Of a stretch of 64,000 nt of DNA, positions 50,373-60,437 are shown piece after piece. This DNA is from Bacilli bacterium. Lineage in GTDB: Bacteria; Bacillota_I; Bacilli_A; RF39; UBA660. The DNA is taken from the NCBI GenBank assembly GCA_016295795.1, contig JAEDKN010000003.1, positions 1-64,000 on the forward strand, read 5' to 3'. The number at the start of each line of letters is the position of its first letter. Position 1 is the first letter of the stretch. Made by a program: the position numbers and the translations under genes. The notes under the pieces are model-generated. The model saw nothing but the letters and a program-made list of their open reading frames with translations. It ran no database searches and was not told where the DNA came from.

Positions 50373-52874
50373 CTACCATCCAGAAAATATCCATTCAAGT
50401 GCCTTCCTTGCAGCTTCTTTATCATTATTACTATAATTTGTTGCCATCACAGTAAATGATGGACTAACATTACCAGCTTTGTCATAACATCGCTTAGTAT
50501 ATAATACTATTTTATCTGCGTTCATATTGGCTTTTCTCTCACCAAACCATTTAATTGAATTATAGTCACCTTTTCTTACTATTTTCATATTTTCATCTGG
50601 AACCCACGAGAATCCATTATAGTCCCCATATGGCGAACCACCTGAATAAGGTTTCCAAACGATTTCACAGTAATTTATTCCGGAACCATTATTATTATCT
50701 TTTGTATTTATTCCCAAGTTAAGATTTTCGCCTGGATATACACTAACAAGGCAATAAACATGTTTTGAATTTGTTAAATAACTAAGCCCAACACTATCTT
50801 CAAAATTGCCACCTTCAAAGTTACATCCGCTTCCCGATTTATCAATCTTATACATTTTATTGCTATCAATATATGGTGTATAAGGCGCCGTTTTATCTAT
50901 CTTTATATATTTTTTTTCTTTTGTCTCATTTCCCGCTTTATCAGTAACTGTCACAGTAAAAGTATATGACCCGTCACTATCGTAATGCGTTCTTGCAGTA
51001 GCAGTCTGTCCATTTATATTTTTTTCTAAACTCTTTTCGGAAGTTATACTTGCTATTCCGGATTCATCATAAGCACTTACTTTAATATATACAGACTTAT
51101 TGGTCCAAGAATTACCAGTATATGAGCTTCCATCATAACCCCCAAGAGTAGCTAATATTGTAACATTTGGAGTAACAGTATCTATATTTACCTTATATGA
51201 ACTTGATGTTATTTCGCCAGAAGAAGTTGTAGCTACAACCTTATATGTACCTGATACACTTGCGGAATAAGTATTAGATGTCCCAGACGAAATCTGAGAA
51301 GTACCACGATACCATACATATTTAGTTGCCGTTCCATTATTAACTTTAGCAGTTAATGTCACTGATTTATTAGTCCAAGTACCACTTCCAACACTTCCGG
51401 TTAAAGTAATAGTTGGTTTTACTGCAGGTACAATACTAACCGTCTTAGAAACAACCGTATTTCCAGCACCAGTTGTAACTTTTACTTTATAAGTTCCTGT
51501 AGAAGTAGGAGTATATGTATTCTTAGTAGCTCCACTTATTGCAGTATCTGATTTATACCATTGATATTTATATCCACTTGCTGTAGTTGATGGAGTTACA
51601 ACTACTTTCAGCGTACTACCTAATGTAGTATTACCTTCAATTGATGCTTTTGGAACAGTTTTGTCAATTTTAAAAATATTAAAACTATAGGCTGTTTTGT
51701 TCCCTTTTTTATCCCTTACAATTATTGTTCCTTTTTGATTAGAAGAAAATTCTTTACTATTAGATTTCTGATAAGTTTTTCCTCCATCAAATGAATATGC
51801 AGTATCATGCAATCCATTAACCGCTGTTGCGTTTACTTTCAAAGTCACGTTTTTATTTGTCCAAGAAGTTGGATTACCTGTAACACTTTTTATTACTGGT
51901 GCTACTTTGCTATTATTTGTACTACTTCCACTACTAGACTTCTTAATATTTACTTTATAAACCCCAGAAGTAACACTATTTCCACTACCTGTTGTAACAA
52001 CGACCTTATAGTCTCCAGTAGTTGTTGCTGAATACGTACTCTTAGTAGCCCCATTTATTTTTGTACTTCCACGATACCATTGATACTTATATCCACTAAC
52101 AGTAGTATCAGGAGTAACAATAGCAGTTAAAGTTACATTTGAGGTTGTAGAAACTCCACTTTCTACACTTCCCTCAATTATAACTGCTGGTTTCGTTGAA
52201 TCTATATTAGTTATTTCCTTAGTAAAGATTGCACTTTCATTATTTTTTTCATCTCTTACCCTTATTTGAAGAGTTGTATTATCTGTAACAATATAAGTGT
52301 TTGATTCTTGATAGTTTTCTCCACCATCAAACGAATATGCTGTTTGATTTAATGGATTAACACTTTCAACAACCACTTCTACTTTAACTTGTGAATTTGT
52401 ATATCCTGTAGGAGTCACCTTGACATCTTTTATTACAGGTGCATCTTTGGATTGTTTACATATATTTAATGTATATTTTCTTACATCTTTACTCTGTGCA
52501 GTAACGGTTATAACATGTTCAACACATTCATCTTGTAAATAAATTCTCTTATCACACCCATTAGTTGTAGCTTTAGAGCTTTCACTACTACACTTTATAG
52601 TAACAATGTCTTCACTAGCAGATACTGTATAATTTAAAACTTCTTTGTTATATTCTGGCTCTAATTCTCCATTAGTTACCGAAATACTGGTAAGATAATT
52701 GTTAGTACTTTTCTTATTTAATTTAGAAAAAGCAAAAACGCAAAGTAATATTATAAGTAACACCGCAACAATCGATATTATTATTATTACCATTTTGGGT
52801 TTTTTATCTTCACCATCAGTATATAGACTATTGTCTATTGTTTTTTCTTCTTCTTTTTCATTATAATTATCCAT
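50373..52874 (-). CDS. Membrane-anchored Ig-like repeat surface protein
   Basis: The 833-aa protein has a short cytoplasmic N-terminus and one membrane helix (about 28-50), so the rest is outside. It opens with a cadherin-like/DUF-type beta domain (NNYLTSISVTNGELEPEYN to TLNICKQS). Four or more Ig-like modules follow, with recurring KYQWYRGSTKINGATKSTY and TGDYKVVVTTG stretches that are nearly repeated at about 245-305, 415-475 and 500-560. Late domains carry DKAGN motifs. No catalytic motif is seen. It is likely an adhesin or envelope scaffold, and the repeat similarity may allow recombination. Confidence 0.82.
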   Translation of the reverse strand: MDNYNEKEEEKTIDNSLYTDGEDKKPKMVIIIISIVAVLLIILLCVFAFSKLNKKSTNNYLTSISVTNGELEPEYNKEVLNYTVSASEDIVTIKCSSESSKATTNGCDKRIYLQDECVEHVITVTAQSKDVRKYTLNICKQSKDAPVIKDVKVTPTGYTNSQVKVEVVVESVNPLNQTAYSFDGGENYQESNTYIVTDNTTLQIRVRDEKNNESAIFTKEITNIDSTKPAVIIEGSVESGVSTTSNVTLTAIVTPDTTVSGYKYQWYRGSTKINGATKSTYSATTTGDYKVVVTTGSGNSVTSGVYKVNIKKSSSGSSTNNSKVAPVIKSVTGNPTSWTNKNVTLKVNATAVNGLHDTAYSFDGGKTYQKSNSKEFSSNQKGTIIVRDKKGNKTAYSFNIFKIDKTVPKASIEGNTTLGSTLKVVVTPSTTASGYKYQWYKSDTAISGATKNTYTPTSTGTYKVKVTTGAGNTVVSKTVSIVPAVKPTITLTGSVGSGTWTNKSVTLTAKVNNGTATKYVWYRGTSQISSGTSNTYSASVSGTYKVVATTSSGEITSSSYKVNIDTVTPNVTILATLGGYDGSSYTGNSWTNKSVYIKVSAYDESGIASITSEKSLEKNINGQTATARTHYDSDGSYTFTVTVTDKAGNETKEKKYIKIDKTAPYTPYIDSNKMYKIDKSGSGCNFEGGNFEDSVGLSYLTNSKHVYCLVSVYPGENLNLGINTKDNNNGSGINYCEIVWKPYSGGSPYGDYNGFSWVPDENMKIVRKGDYNSIKWFGERKANMNADKIVLYTKRCYDKAGNVSPSFTVMATNYSNNDKEAARKALEWIFSGW

Positions 52875-52919
52875 ATAATCACTCTCACTCTATCATAGTC
52901 ATTATATCAGCTTTATTAA

Positions 52920-52948
52920 CAAAAAAAAAGAGAATTTTTCTCTTTTTT
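52920..52948 (-). terminator. Terminator after the CotD-like gene
   Basis: On the minus strand AAAAAAGAGAA pairs with TTCTCTTTTTTTTTT across a three-base loop. Confidence 0.85.
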
Positions 52949-52959
52949 ATTAGATTTTT

Positions 52960-53304
52960 TTATCTAAACTGACAACAAGAACCACATTGAACATTTGATA
53001 CTGTATCTTGACTGCAACAACTATAACTTGGACGATAAGTATGACGATAAACATGGTTATTAATTACTCTGGTTCTGATTGGACATACATGTGGAACTTC
53101 GTGCATAATAGTTCTTTGTACCACTCTTTCTTGAACTGGTTCAATAATTGGACATGATACACTTCCAGGCATTTGCATTCCACTTCCCTGTGCTGCCATA
53201 GGCATATTTTCTACATTGATATCAACATCCATGTTTACATCATTATACCCAGCGAAATTAGCATTAAATTCATTTTGTCTATCACAACATTGTTCTCTAA
53301 ACAT
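52960..53304 (-). CDS. CotD-like spore coat protein
   Basis: The 114-aa protein is rich in Cys, His, Val, Arg and Met. PIIEPVQERVVQRTIMHEVPH, then ICPIRTRVINNHVYRHTY-like residues, correspond to CotD-type coat proteins. C-terminal CCSQD and CGSCCQFR supply cross-linking cysteines. AGGAGGATTTTTAA precedes ATG, and a strong terminator follows. No sporulation operon is visible in the window; the protein indicates spore-forming ancestry or a reused coat protein. Confidence 0.75.
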   Translation of the reverse strand: MFREQCCDRQNEFNANFAGYNDVNMDVDINVENMPMAAQGSGMQMPGSVSCPIIEPVQERVVQRTIMHEVPHVCPIRTRVINNHVYRHTYRPSYSCCSQDTVSNVQCGSCCQFR

Positions 53305-53371
53305 TTAAAAATCCTCCTATCTAGTCATATGATATTCATATAAGCGAAAAGTTAATATTTTAAAGGCCTAG

Positions 53372-53402
53372 AGATTAAAAAAACACCTAAAAAGGCATTT
53401 TT
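53372..53402 (-). terminator. Terminator after ffh
   Basis: On the minus strand ATGCCT-tttt-AGGTGT (two wobble pairs) is followed by TTTTTT at the ffh stop. Confidence 0.6.
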
Positions 53403-54694
53403 ATTTTCCCGTTTGTAAATTGTTTCATCATCTTTTTCATTTGTTCGAATTGAGTTAAAAGTTTATTTACTTCTTGAACAGACAACCCACACCCTTTGGC
53501 TATTCTAGTTTTTCTACTTGCCTTTATTATATCAGGATTTTTCCTTTCATCTGGTGTCATAGAAAGTATTATCGCCTCTATATGAGCCATTTGTTTTGGA
53601 TCTATTTTTACATTATTCAATCCCATTTTAGAAGCCCCAGGTATTAGTTTTATTAAATTCTCAAGAGGTCCTAATTTTTTTATTTGTTTCATCTGGCTTA
53701 GAAAATCTTCTAAATCAAATTTCCCACTTTGCATTTTCTTAGCGGCTTTTTCGGCTTCTTTTTCATCTATTGCTTCTGTTGCTTTTTCAACCAAAGATAC
53801 AATATCTCCCATTCCTAAAATTCTACCAGCCATTCTTTTAGGATCAAAGGAGTCCAATCCATCAAGCTTTTCACTTACACCAATAAATTTTATTGGTACA
53901 TTAGTTAAATGTCGTACAGATAAAGCAACTCCACCTCTAGTATCACCATCCAACTTAGTTAATATTACACCAGTAAGAGGTAGTTTATCATTAAACCCTG
54001 TAATAACATTAATAGAATCTTGTCCCATCATAGAATCTATTACTAATAAAATTTCCTGAGGATTTACTTCTTTTTTTATGTTATCCAACTCATTCATCAA
54101 ATCTTCGTCTATATGAAGTCGTCCAGCAGTATCAATTAACACATAATCATATTTATTTTCCCTAGCATAATCAATTGCATGCTTAGCAATTTCTACAGGA
54201 TTGTTTTTTCCTTCATCATAGACTTCAATTCCAAGTTGTTTACCAATTTGTTTTAACTGATCAATTGCCGCAGGACGATAAACGTCACAGGCAACTAAAA
54301 GAGGTCTTTTAGAGTGTTTTTTCCTTAAATAATTAGCTAACTTACCAATAGTAGTAGTCTTACCAGAGCCTTGAAGACCAACTAACATTAATATCGCAGG
54401 ACTTCCACTCAAATTAAGAGGCTTTTCTTCTCCACCTAAAAGATTTACTAATTCATCATTAATTATTTTTACAAACAAATCCCCTGGCTTAATACTTCTT
54501 TTTACCTCTTCACCTAAAGCTTTTTCTTTTACAGCTGTAGTAAATTCCTTTACAACTTGATAATTTACATCAGCTTCTAATAAAGCAAGTCTAATTTCTC
54601 TCATCATTTCACTGATATTATCTTCTGTTATTTTACCGTATCCCTTTATTTTTGATACTACATTCTGTAATCTATCCCCTAAACTTTCAAACAT
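53387..54694 (-). CDS. ffh: Signal recognition particle protein Ffh
   Basis: The 435-aa protein has the N domain (1-85), the SRP GTPase G domain with GLQGSGKTTTIGKLA (about 107-121), DTAGRLHID, TKLDGDTRGG and GVSEKLDGL, and a methionine-rich M domain after residue 300 with LEDFLSQMKQIKKLGPLE and the RNA-binding SRKTRIAKGCG, ending in MKKMMKQF. It binds signal sequences of nascent membrane proteins and docks with FtsY. It shares its neighbourhood with ylxM and ftsY. The size is normal. Confidence 0.98.
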   Translation of the reverse strand: MFESLGDRLQNVVSKIKGYGKITEDNISEMMREIRLALLEADVNYQVVKEFTTAVKEKALGEEVKRSIKPGDLFVKIINDELVNLLGGEEKPLNLSGSPAILMLVGLQGSGKTTTIGKLANYLRKKHSKRPLLVACDVYRPAAIDQLKQIGKQLGIEVYDEGKNNPVEIAKHAIDYARENKYDYVLIDTAGRLHIDEDLMNELDNIKKEVNPQEILLVIDSMMGQDSINVITGFNDKLPLTGVILTKLDGDTRGGVALSVRHLTNVPIKFIGVSEKLDGLDSFDPKRMAGRILGMGDIVSLVEKATEAIDEKEAEKAAKKMQSGKFDLEDFLSQMKQIKKLGPLENLIKLIPGASKMGLNNVKIDPKQMAHIEAIILSMTPDERKNPDIIKASRKTRIAKGCGLSVQEVNKLLTQFEQMKKMMKQFTNGKIKMPF

Positions 54695-54724
54695 TTATAT
54701 CACCATATAACATTCTAACACAAA

Positions 54725-54775
54725 TAAAAGGAAAAGTATAACTAAATAGTTTATTTACTTTTCCTTGCCTCAATA
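54725..54775 (-). terminator. Terminator after the 642-aa gene
   Basis: On the minus strand GGAAAAGTA pairs with TACTTTTCC across an AT-rich inner stem and is followed by TTTTATTT. Confidence 0.7.
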
Positions 54776-56679
54776 TAATCCTGTGCATAAACCTCATCTA
54801 TTTGTTCTTTTTTATTACGCTTATATTTATCTGTATTAATCAAAACTATATACAATCCAGCTTTTTTTGATATTTCTACATCTTTTTCTGTAACCTCGTC
54901 ATAACAAACCAAATATGCTGGTTTCAATGGTTTGATGTTTTGATTTACTTCATCATTTTTCCATGAATTGCGACTATTTATTACAACTTCGTTATAATCG
55001 CAGGTATTTTCCATAAGATTTTTAGGCGTAGCTATTCTATTAATTCTCCTACTAGAGTTTCTATAACGTTCTCTATCAAAATAAGAATAAGAGTCTTTAT
55101 TTGACAAATGCACAACATTATCAATATCAAAATCTTCAAAGCCAATTGTTATAAAAATATTAGGATTTTTAAATGTTTCAATACTTTCAGTTCCAATAAA
55201 TGAACAAGATATAGAATCAGAATTAACCCCATCTTTCCATTTGAAATTAAGATCTCTTTTTTCCTGACTTGTAGAATGAACCAGTCCTAAGAAATCTTGT
55301 CCATTAAGCTCATATACATCAACCCCAAACTTATTACTTAACTCTTCGTTCTTAAGATTTTTATCTTTTTCATGCCTAATAATTTTTGCTTTAAGCATTT
55401 CATAAGATTCGTTCTTGCTTGCTCTCATAATGTCATAAAATTCTTCTGCATAATTCTTAGACTTCATCTCATTATACAATTGTATTTTTCTATCATCAGA
55501 AAGTTCAGAAATATTATAAATTTCAGTAAGCAATTTTAATTGTTCGTCAGTTATAATTTTTTGTTCATTATTAAATGAAATTATCTCTGTTATATTTTTC
55601 AAAACATTTACATATATATCCTTAAAATTCCTATCAAAAATAATTTCATTTAAGTCTTGATCAGATAATTTCCTTATAGATTGATAAATTTCTTCTGTGG
55701 TATTTTTTGAATTTATATTTAAATCGTACATTTTTGAAAAATCACACGGATCATTATCCAAATCGAAAAAATCACTTAATATCTTTCTCCTATAAGAAGG
55801 AGGAGAGCTTTTAATATCATCATATAATTTCTTATAATGAGGTAACAGACCAGTTTCAAAATCAAAATGTTCTATTAAATTATCATAATATTCATCCCGC
55901 TTTTCTTCTATATATAATGGGTTATGCTTGTCAGAAAAGTCTTCCATAAAAAATCTATATTTTATAACATCAGCGATACCAATTATCTTTTTAATAAACC
56001 TAGCATCTTGATATATTGCAGTCGGTATTTCAAAGCCTTTATTTATCAAGTTTTCTATCTCACTTAAATTCATATCAAAAATCATATTTCCAGCTAATTC
56101 ATTAGTTTCAACTATATATTGAATTGTCTCTTTATTTAAATATTTAAAATCATTTTTAGATAAACCTCTATGAAAAACATCTTCAAAATTTCTAATAATT
56201 TCAATTTGAGTTTTCGAAGAAAATCGAGATAATAATTCAACAATATCAATAGTATATTTATCATTTTTATCTACTTCCCTCAAAAGCGCATAAGCTGTTT
56301 TGGGACCAACTACATCTAAAGAAAGATAACTATTCAAGAAATTATAATTTTCTAATAATTTTTTAATCATTTTAGAATTTGATAATATATTATCAATCTC
56401 ATGACAAGGCGATGATAACAATCCATTTAATTTTGTCTTAATATCCTGCGAATTGCACAAAAGACTAATGCCTTCTTCATCTAAAAGTTCTTGTATCGAG
56501 CTATCAGTTATATCTTGAACAACCCAAACAAAAATATATTTATTTTCACAATTGATTATTCTGTTTTTTATTGTTTTATCTTTAAAAAGTTCATGTTTGT
56601 TTTTACTATTTTTTATATACTCTACAAAGTAATTTTCATCAACATCATATAAAAACGAATAATTAGAATTAAAGGCCAT
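54751..56679 (-). CDS. Large uncharacterised protein inserted between ylxM-ftsY and ffh
   Basis: The 642-aa protein is soluble, helical and Asn/Lys/Asp-rich in its first 400 residues, with leucine-rich helical repeats that recall ankyrin- or HEAT-like packing. From about 450 it turns mixed alpha/beta (DVYELNGQDFLGLVHSTSQ, later CDYNEVVINSRNSW and YLVCYDEVTEKDVEISKKAG). This C-terminal part resembles large toxin or effector-like domains but no catalytic motif is certain. The ATG at 56679 with AGGTGATAAT is preferred. A terminator lies on each side, so it is its own unit and unusual between SRP genes. Confidence 0.7.
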   Translation of the reverse strand: MAFNSNYSFLYDVDENYFVEYIKNSKNKHELFKDKTIKNRIINCENKYIFVWVVQDITDSSIQELLDEEGISLLCNSQDIKTKLNGLLSSPCHEIDNILSNSKMIKKLLENYNFLNSYLSLDVVGPKTAYALLREVDKNDKYTIDIVELLSRFSSKTQIEIIRNFEDVFHRGLSKNDFKYLNKETIQYIVETNELAGNMIFDMNLSEIENLINKGFEIPTAIYQDARFIKKIIGIADVIKYRFFMEDFSDKHNPLYIEEKRDEYYDNLIEHFDFETGLLPHYKKLYDDIKSSPPSYRRKILSDFFDLDNDPCDFSKMYDLNINSKNTTEEIYQSIRKLSDQDLNEIIFDRNFKDIYVNVLKNITEIISFNNEQKIITDEQLKLLTEIYNISELSDDRKIQLYNEMKSKNYAEEFYDIMRASKNESYEMLKAKIIRHEKDKNLKNEELSNKFGVDVYELNGQDFLGLVHSTSQEKRDLNFKWKDGVNSDSISCSFIGTESIETFKNPNIFITIGFEDFDIDNVVHLSNKDSYSYFDRERYRNSSRRINRIATPKNLMENTCDYNEVVINSRNSWKNDEVNQNIKPLKPAYLVCYDEVTEKDVEISKKAGLYIVLINTDKYKRNKKEQIDEVYAQDYIEARKSK

Positions 56680-56707
56680 ATTATCACCTAGTATCATTAT
56701 ATAACAA

Positions 56708-56731
56708 ATAAAAAGATGTTTCCATCTTTTC
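56708..56731 (-). terminator. Terminator after the ylxM-ftsY operon
   Basis: On the minus strand AAAAGATG-gaaa-CATCTTTTT lies at the ylxM stop codon. Confidence 0.85.
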
Positions 56732-57024
56732 TATAATAGATCTTCTATTTTTTCTAAAGTTTCTTCTGATATCTCTTTAGAAAGAATATCTAAAACTTTT
56801 TCTTTCCTCTCAAGCAGCTTCAAAACACTTTCAAGCTCCTCTAATCTTGCCTCTACTATTTTTATTTGATTATGTACCGCATTACGACTAACATTATTAT
56901 TTTCAGAAATTTCTGAAAGAGACAAATTATTGTGATAATAGTCTTCGAAATACTCTTGTTGCTTTTCAGTAAAAAGTTCTTTGTAATAATCATATAAATC
57001 ATTTAAACGTATTCTCTTGTCCAT
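56731..57024 (-). CDS. ylxM: YlxM-like helix-turn-helix protein
   Basis: The 97-aa protein has a sigma-70 region 4-like fold (LTEKQQEYFEDYYHNNLSLSEI, then NNVSRNAVHNQIKIVEARL), as in YlxM/p13, which associates with the SRP genes and can bind FtsY or Ffh. It follows ftsY directly, nine bases apart, and is separated from ffh by the 642-aa gene. Typical operons have ylxM immediately before ffh, so this order is altered by an insertion. Confidence 0.92.
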   Translation of the reverse strand: MDKRIRLNDLYDYYKELFTEKQQEYFEDYYHNNLSLSEISENNNVSRNAVHNQIKIVEARLEELESVLKLLERKEKVLDILSKEISEETLEKIEDLL

Positions 57025-57033
57025 ATTATTACC

Positions 57034-58068
57034 TCACATCATATCCTTAAATAAACCATATATATATTTTTCTATATCAAATACTTGTAAATCTTCTTTT
57101 TTCTCTCCTAGTCCTATATATTTTACAGGAATTCCTACTTTTTCTTTTATTGCAAGAACTATTCCACCTTTGGCAGTACCATCTAATTTGGTTAGAACTA
57201 TACCAGTAATATTAGTTATTTCTTTAAATGAGACAGCTTGACTTATTCCATTTTGTCCCGTTGTTGCATCTATTACTAACAATGTTTCATGAGGAGCATT
57301 AGGAATAATTTTTCCTATAACTCTGTTTATTTTTTCTAACTCTTTCATCAAATTTGATTTGTTCTGCAGTCTTCCTGCAGTATCTATTAATACCACATCT
57401 ACATCTTCTTCTAAGGCTTTCTCTAATCCGTCATATATAACACTAGACGGGTCTACTCCTTCTTCTTTACCAACAAATAAAGTACCTACTTTATCAGCCC
57501 ATTCTTTTAACTGCTTAGTTGCACCTGCACGGAATGTATCCCCAGCAATCATCATAACTTTTTTTCCTTCTGATTTTAATTTATCAGCCAATTTTGCGAT
57601 AGTTGTAGTCTTCCCTACGCCGTTAACTCCAACAAATAATATTACAGTAGGAGAATCATTAGAAAAATTGATTTTGCTTGTTATTACTTCGTCATTTACA
57701 TATATTATGAATAATTCGTCTACTATAACTTCCTTTAAATAATTGGTATCATCTATTTTTTCTCGTTTAACTCTGTCTTTTAATCTGTCTACAAAGTTCA
57801 TTACTGTTTCAACACCAATATCCGCATTTATTAAAATTTCCTCAAGCTCATCAAAGTATTCATCTGTAACTTTTTTATATTTATTTGTTAGATTAACTAA
57901 TCTTGATACAAAATTTTCTCTTGTCTTAGTCAATCCTTTTTCATATATCTTTACATCTTCGACACTTTTTTCTTTTAATTTTCCATCATTTTGTTTGTTT
58001 TTTTGTTCTATGACATCATTATCCTGATTATGAACAAATTTATTTTTTATTTTGCTAAACAATCCCAT
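57034..58068 (-). CDS. ftsY: Signal recognition particle receptor FtsY
   Basis: The 344-aa protein has a lysine-rich acidic A-like N-terminus, then an NG domain with FVGVNGVGKTTTIAKLA, DTFRAGATKQLKEWA, DTAGRLQNK, TKLDGTAKGG and GLGEKKEDLQVFD. It recruits SRP-ribosome complexes to the membrane. The ATG at 58068 follows GGTGATACAT. It is the first gene of the ftsY-ylxM operon. Confidence 0.98.
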   Translation of the reverse strand: MGLFSKIKNKFVHNQDNDVIEQKNKQNDGKLKEKSVEDVKIYEKGLTKTRENFVSRLVNLTNKYKKVTDEYFDELEEILINADIGVETVMNFVDRLKDRVKREKIDDTNYLKEVIVDELFIIYVNDEVITSKINFSNDSPTVILFVGVNGVGKTTTIAKLADKLKSEGKKVMMIAGDTFRAGATKQLKEWADKVGTLFVGKEEGVDPSSVIYDGLEKALEEDVDVVLIDTAGRLQNKSNLMKELEKINRVIGKIIPNAPHETLLVIDATTGQNGISQAVSFKEITNITGIVLTKLDGTAKGGIVLAIKEKVGIPVKYIGLGEKKEDLQVFDIEKYIYGLFKDMM

Positions 58069-58091
58069 ATGTATCACCATAGTAATTATAA

Positions 58092-58122
58092 CAAAAAAAA
58101 GAGATTATTTATATCTCTTTTT
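58092..58122 (-). terminator. Terminator after ezrA
   Basis: On the minus strand AAAAAAGAGAT-ataaata-ATCTCTTTTTTTT is a clear intrinsic terminator at the ezrA stop codon. Confidence 0.9.
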
Positions 58123-59824
58123 TATAAAAGTCATCTAATTTTTTTCCAAAATTAGCTTCTATAGATTCTATCACCCTTATAGATACTTCTAGCGATCTCC
58201 TATAGTTACCTTTGTAAAATAAAATTTCTGCTTGATTTAACCCTTGATCTACATTATCGTAACTACTTCTAAATCTATTGCCATAAACTATAGATATCTC
58301 AGACATTTTAGCCAATTTGATAGTTTCATTAGTTGTATTATACAACTTCAAAACTAAATCCCTTGCAGTATCTACCCTAGTATTCAAAGTTTTTATTACT
58401 ATAGGTTTTCTCTCTAGTTCTTTTATAATTTCCAATATTGCTTCATTAGCTTCAGATAGTTGAACAAAATAATCATTAGTAACTATTGGCAATTTGAAAC
58501 TTCTAATTTTTATCTTTGACTGTTTTAATAATTCCTGAATCTCATCTAATTGCTCACGGGCTCTTCGTTCATCTTCATACATATTACCTAAAGATTTAAG
58601 CGCAACATCAAGCTCTTCATCAATTGATTTTAACCTATTATTAAATACCTCTAAATCTTTTGTCACTTCCGTATAAGGAAGGAGTCTCTTCTTTAAATTC
58701 TTTATTTCCTTTTTATAATCATTGTTTAAATCAATTAACAAACTATTTACATCATCTATGATTGTTACATCCTCATCCTTAAGATCATAAAGACTTTTTA
58801 TCTCATCCAATTGACTATATATATCGCTAACCATTTTATTTAGCTTTTCAAGTTTTCTCTCAAAAAGTGGAGCTTCTTCTTCAAATTTTTTTCTAGCAAT
58901 TTTTTCATTTTCAAAATCTACAAATAAAGAATCTAAATATTCTAATATAGTTTTTAATTCAAACATACAATCTTCTAAATTCAAGACTTTTATTCTATCT
59001 ACAATATTATTTATATTTTTTTGAGTTTCCTCTATGTTATATGGGATTTGTAGATAATCTAGAGGATAATCTCTCTTTACCATTTCATCATATGTAGAAC
59101 TAATTTGTTCTATCCTTTTTGGAATCAATTTACTAGTTAGAAGAACCAAATCTGGCACTTCAGATATAACTATTCCCATATGATCAACCATTGAATCTAT
59201 TGCTTTAACAATATGAACAACTTCATTATATTCATTCTTTTCCATAACTACTTCAAAATCTTGGAAACGCTTTTCAATATTTTCAAATTGTAATTCTATT
59301 ATATCTGCTATATCTGCATATTCACTTTTATGTGCATCAAACGCATTAAATAATTCTCTATACCTTGTTTTAAGCTTTATTATAATGCTTCTGTATTTTT
59401 CTTCACTAAGTGTTATCTCTTTAATTTCATCTAACAGAGTATCAATTAGCCTTTTTGCTTTCGCAATTTCTATTTCTGCTTGAGCAATTTTTAAAATATA
59501 TTCGCTATACTTTCTTTTGCCACCAACGAAATCCAAATCTATCAGCATATCATTTATCTTATCTATATTATCGGTTTTTATTGATTCAAATCTTTCTAAC
59601 CAATTATTATACTTTTCTTCTATTTTATCATTCTTTATAATTGTTTCTAACTTTGCCAACTCTGATGGGATTGGTGCTGTTTCAATCATATTCTTTTCAC
59701 GATCCAGTTGCTCTATATGTTCTTTTAAAAGATTATATCTTCTTTTTCTTAAAGTTACTATGATGACGATTAGAATAATAATTAGTGATAAAATAACTGT
59801 AATCATAATAGTCTTATCGCTCAT
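58109..59824 (-). CDS. ezrA: Septation ring formation regulator EzrA
   Basis: The 571-aa protein has an N-terminal membrane helix (about 6-25), then long spectrin-like coiled coils through the whole length. EzrA modulates FtsZ ring assembly in Firmicutes. The typical KFEEEAPLFERKLEKLNKMV segment and the size fit. GAGGTGTTGT precedes ATG. It faces the plus-strand gene at 59963 across a short intergenic gap. Confidence 0.92.
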   Translation of the reverse strand: MSDKTIMITVILSLIIILIVIIVTLRKRRYNLLKEHIEQLDREKNMIETAPIPSELAKLETIIKNDKIEEKYNNWLERFESIKTDNIDKINDMLIDLDFVGGKRKYSEYILKIAQAEIEIAKAKRLIDTLLDEIKEITLSEEKYRSIIIKLKTRYRELFNAFDAHKSEYADIADIIELQFENIEKRFQDFEVVMEKNEYNEVVHIVKAIDSMVDHMGIVISEVPDLVLLTSKLIPKRIEQISSTYDEMVKRDYPLDYLQIPYNIEETQKNINNIVDRIKVLNLEDCMFELKTILEYLDSLFVDFENEKIARKKFEEEAPLFERKLEKLNKMVSDIYSQLDEIKSLYDLKDEDVTIIDDVNSLLIDLNNDYKKEIKNLKKRLLPYTEVTKDLEVFNNRLKSIDEELDVALKSLGNMYEDERRAREQLDEIQELLKQSKIKIRSFKLPIVTNDYFVQLSEANEAILEIIKELERKPIVIKTLNTRVDTARDLVLKLYNTTNETIKLAKMSEISIVYGNRFRSSYDNVDQGLNQAEILFYKGNYRRSLEVSIRVIESIEANFGKKLDDFYKKEI

Positions 59825-59962
59825 ACAACACCTCTATTCTTAATACTATATATAGTTTAACATAAACTTTTATTTTTTGATATAATTTTGTAAAATTTTA
59901 TTTTATTTTGTAATAAAAGTAAGTATATTATGGTATAGTATTTTTATATCAGGAGGAATATA

Positions 59963-60433
59963 ATGAACAAAAAGAAAGATTTTTTTATAGGAAAAATAAA
60001 AGTTAATGAACAAGACATCATATCAGTAATATACATACCAGAAACCAATATTCACGAAGAAACAGTAATTATTAACTATATTAGATTTATATCAAATATA
60101 GGTTCAAAAGAAAGTCCCATACCAATTACTGACAATTATTCATATCAAGCAACTAAAGAAAAAGTTAGATTTACTTGTCTTAGAGAAAAAGACCGTTCTA
60201 CAACATCATTAGATCCCGAAATAGATAATACTTTCTTTCAAACAATTTACAATATTCCAAAAGAAAAATCTTTACCCTTCTATAGTTCTAAAATAAACGA
60301 CAAAGAAGTAGATATACTAACAGCCAACACAGCTATAAGACCAATATTTGATGAATTGGTTAGTTCAAGAAACGAAGAAAATGATTTAAAACTTAATAAT
60401 ATTGAAACTATTAACGGCATTAAACACAATTAA
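59963..60433 (+). CDS. Small protein, function unknown
   Basis: The 156-aa protein is mixed alpha/beta with a lysine-rich start (MNKKKDFFIGKIKVNEQDII) and no membrane segment or recognised motif. CAGGAGGAATATA gives a strong ribosome site. An extended -10 (TGGTATAGT) lies upstream. It stands between ezrA and rpsD on the plus strand. I do not recognise it; a conserved Mollicutes-lineage protein is likely. Confidence 0.7.
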   Translation: MNKKKDFFIGKIKVNEQDIISVIYIPETNIHEETVIINYIRFISNIGSKESPIPITDNYSYQATKEKVRFTCLREKDRSTTSLDPEIDNTFFQTIYNIPKEKSLPFYSSKINDKEVDILTANTAIRPIFDELVSSRNEENDLKLNNIETINGIKHN

Positions 60434-60437
60434 ATCC

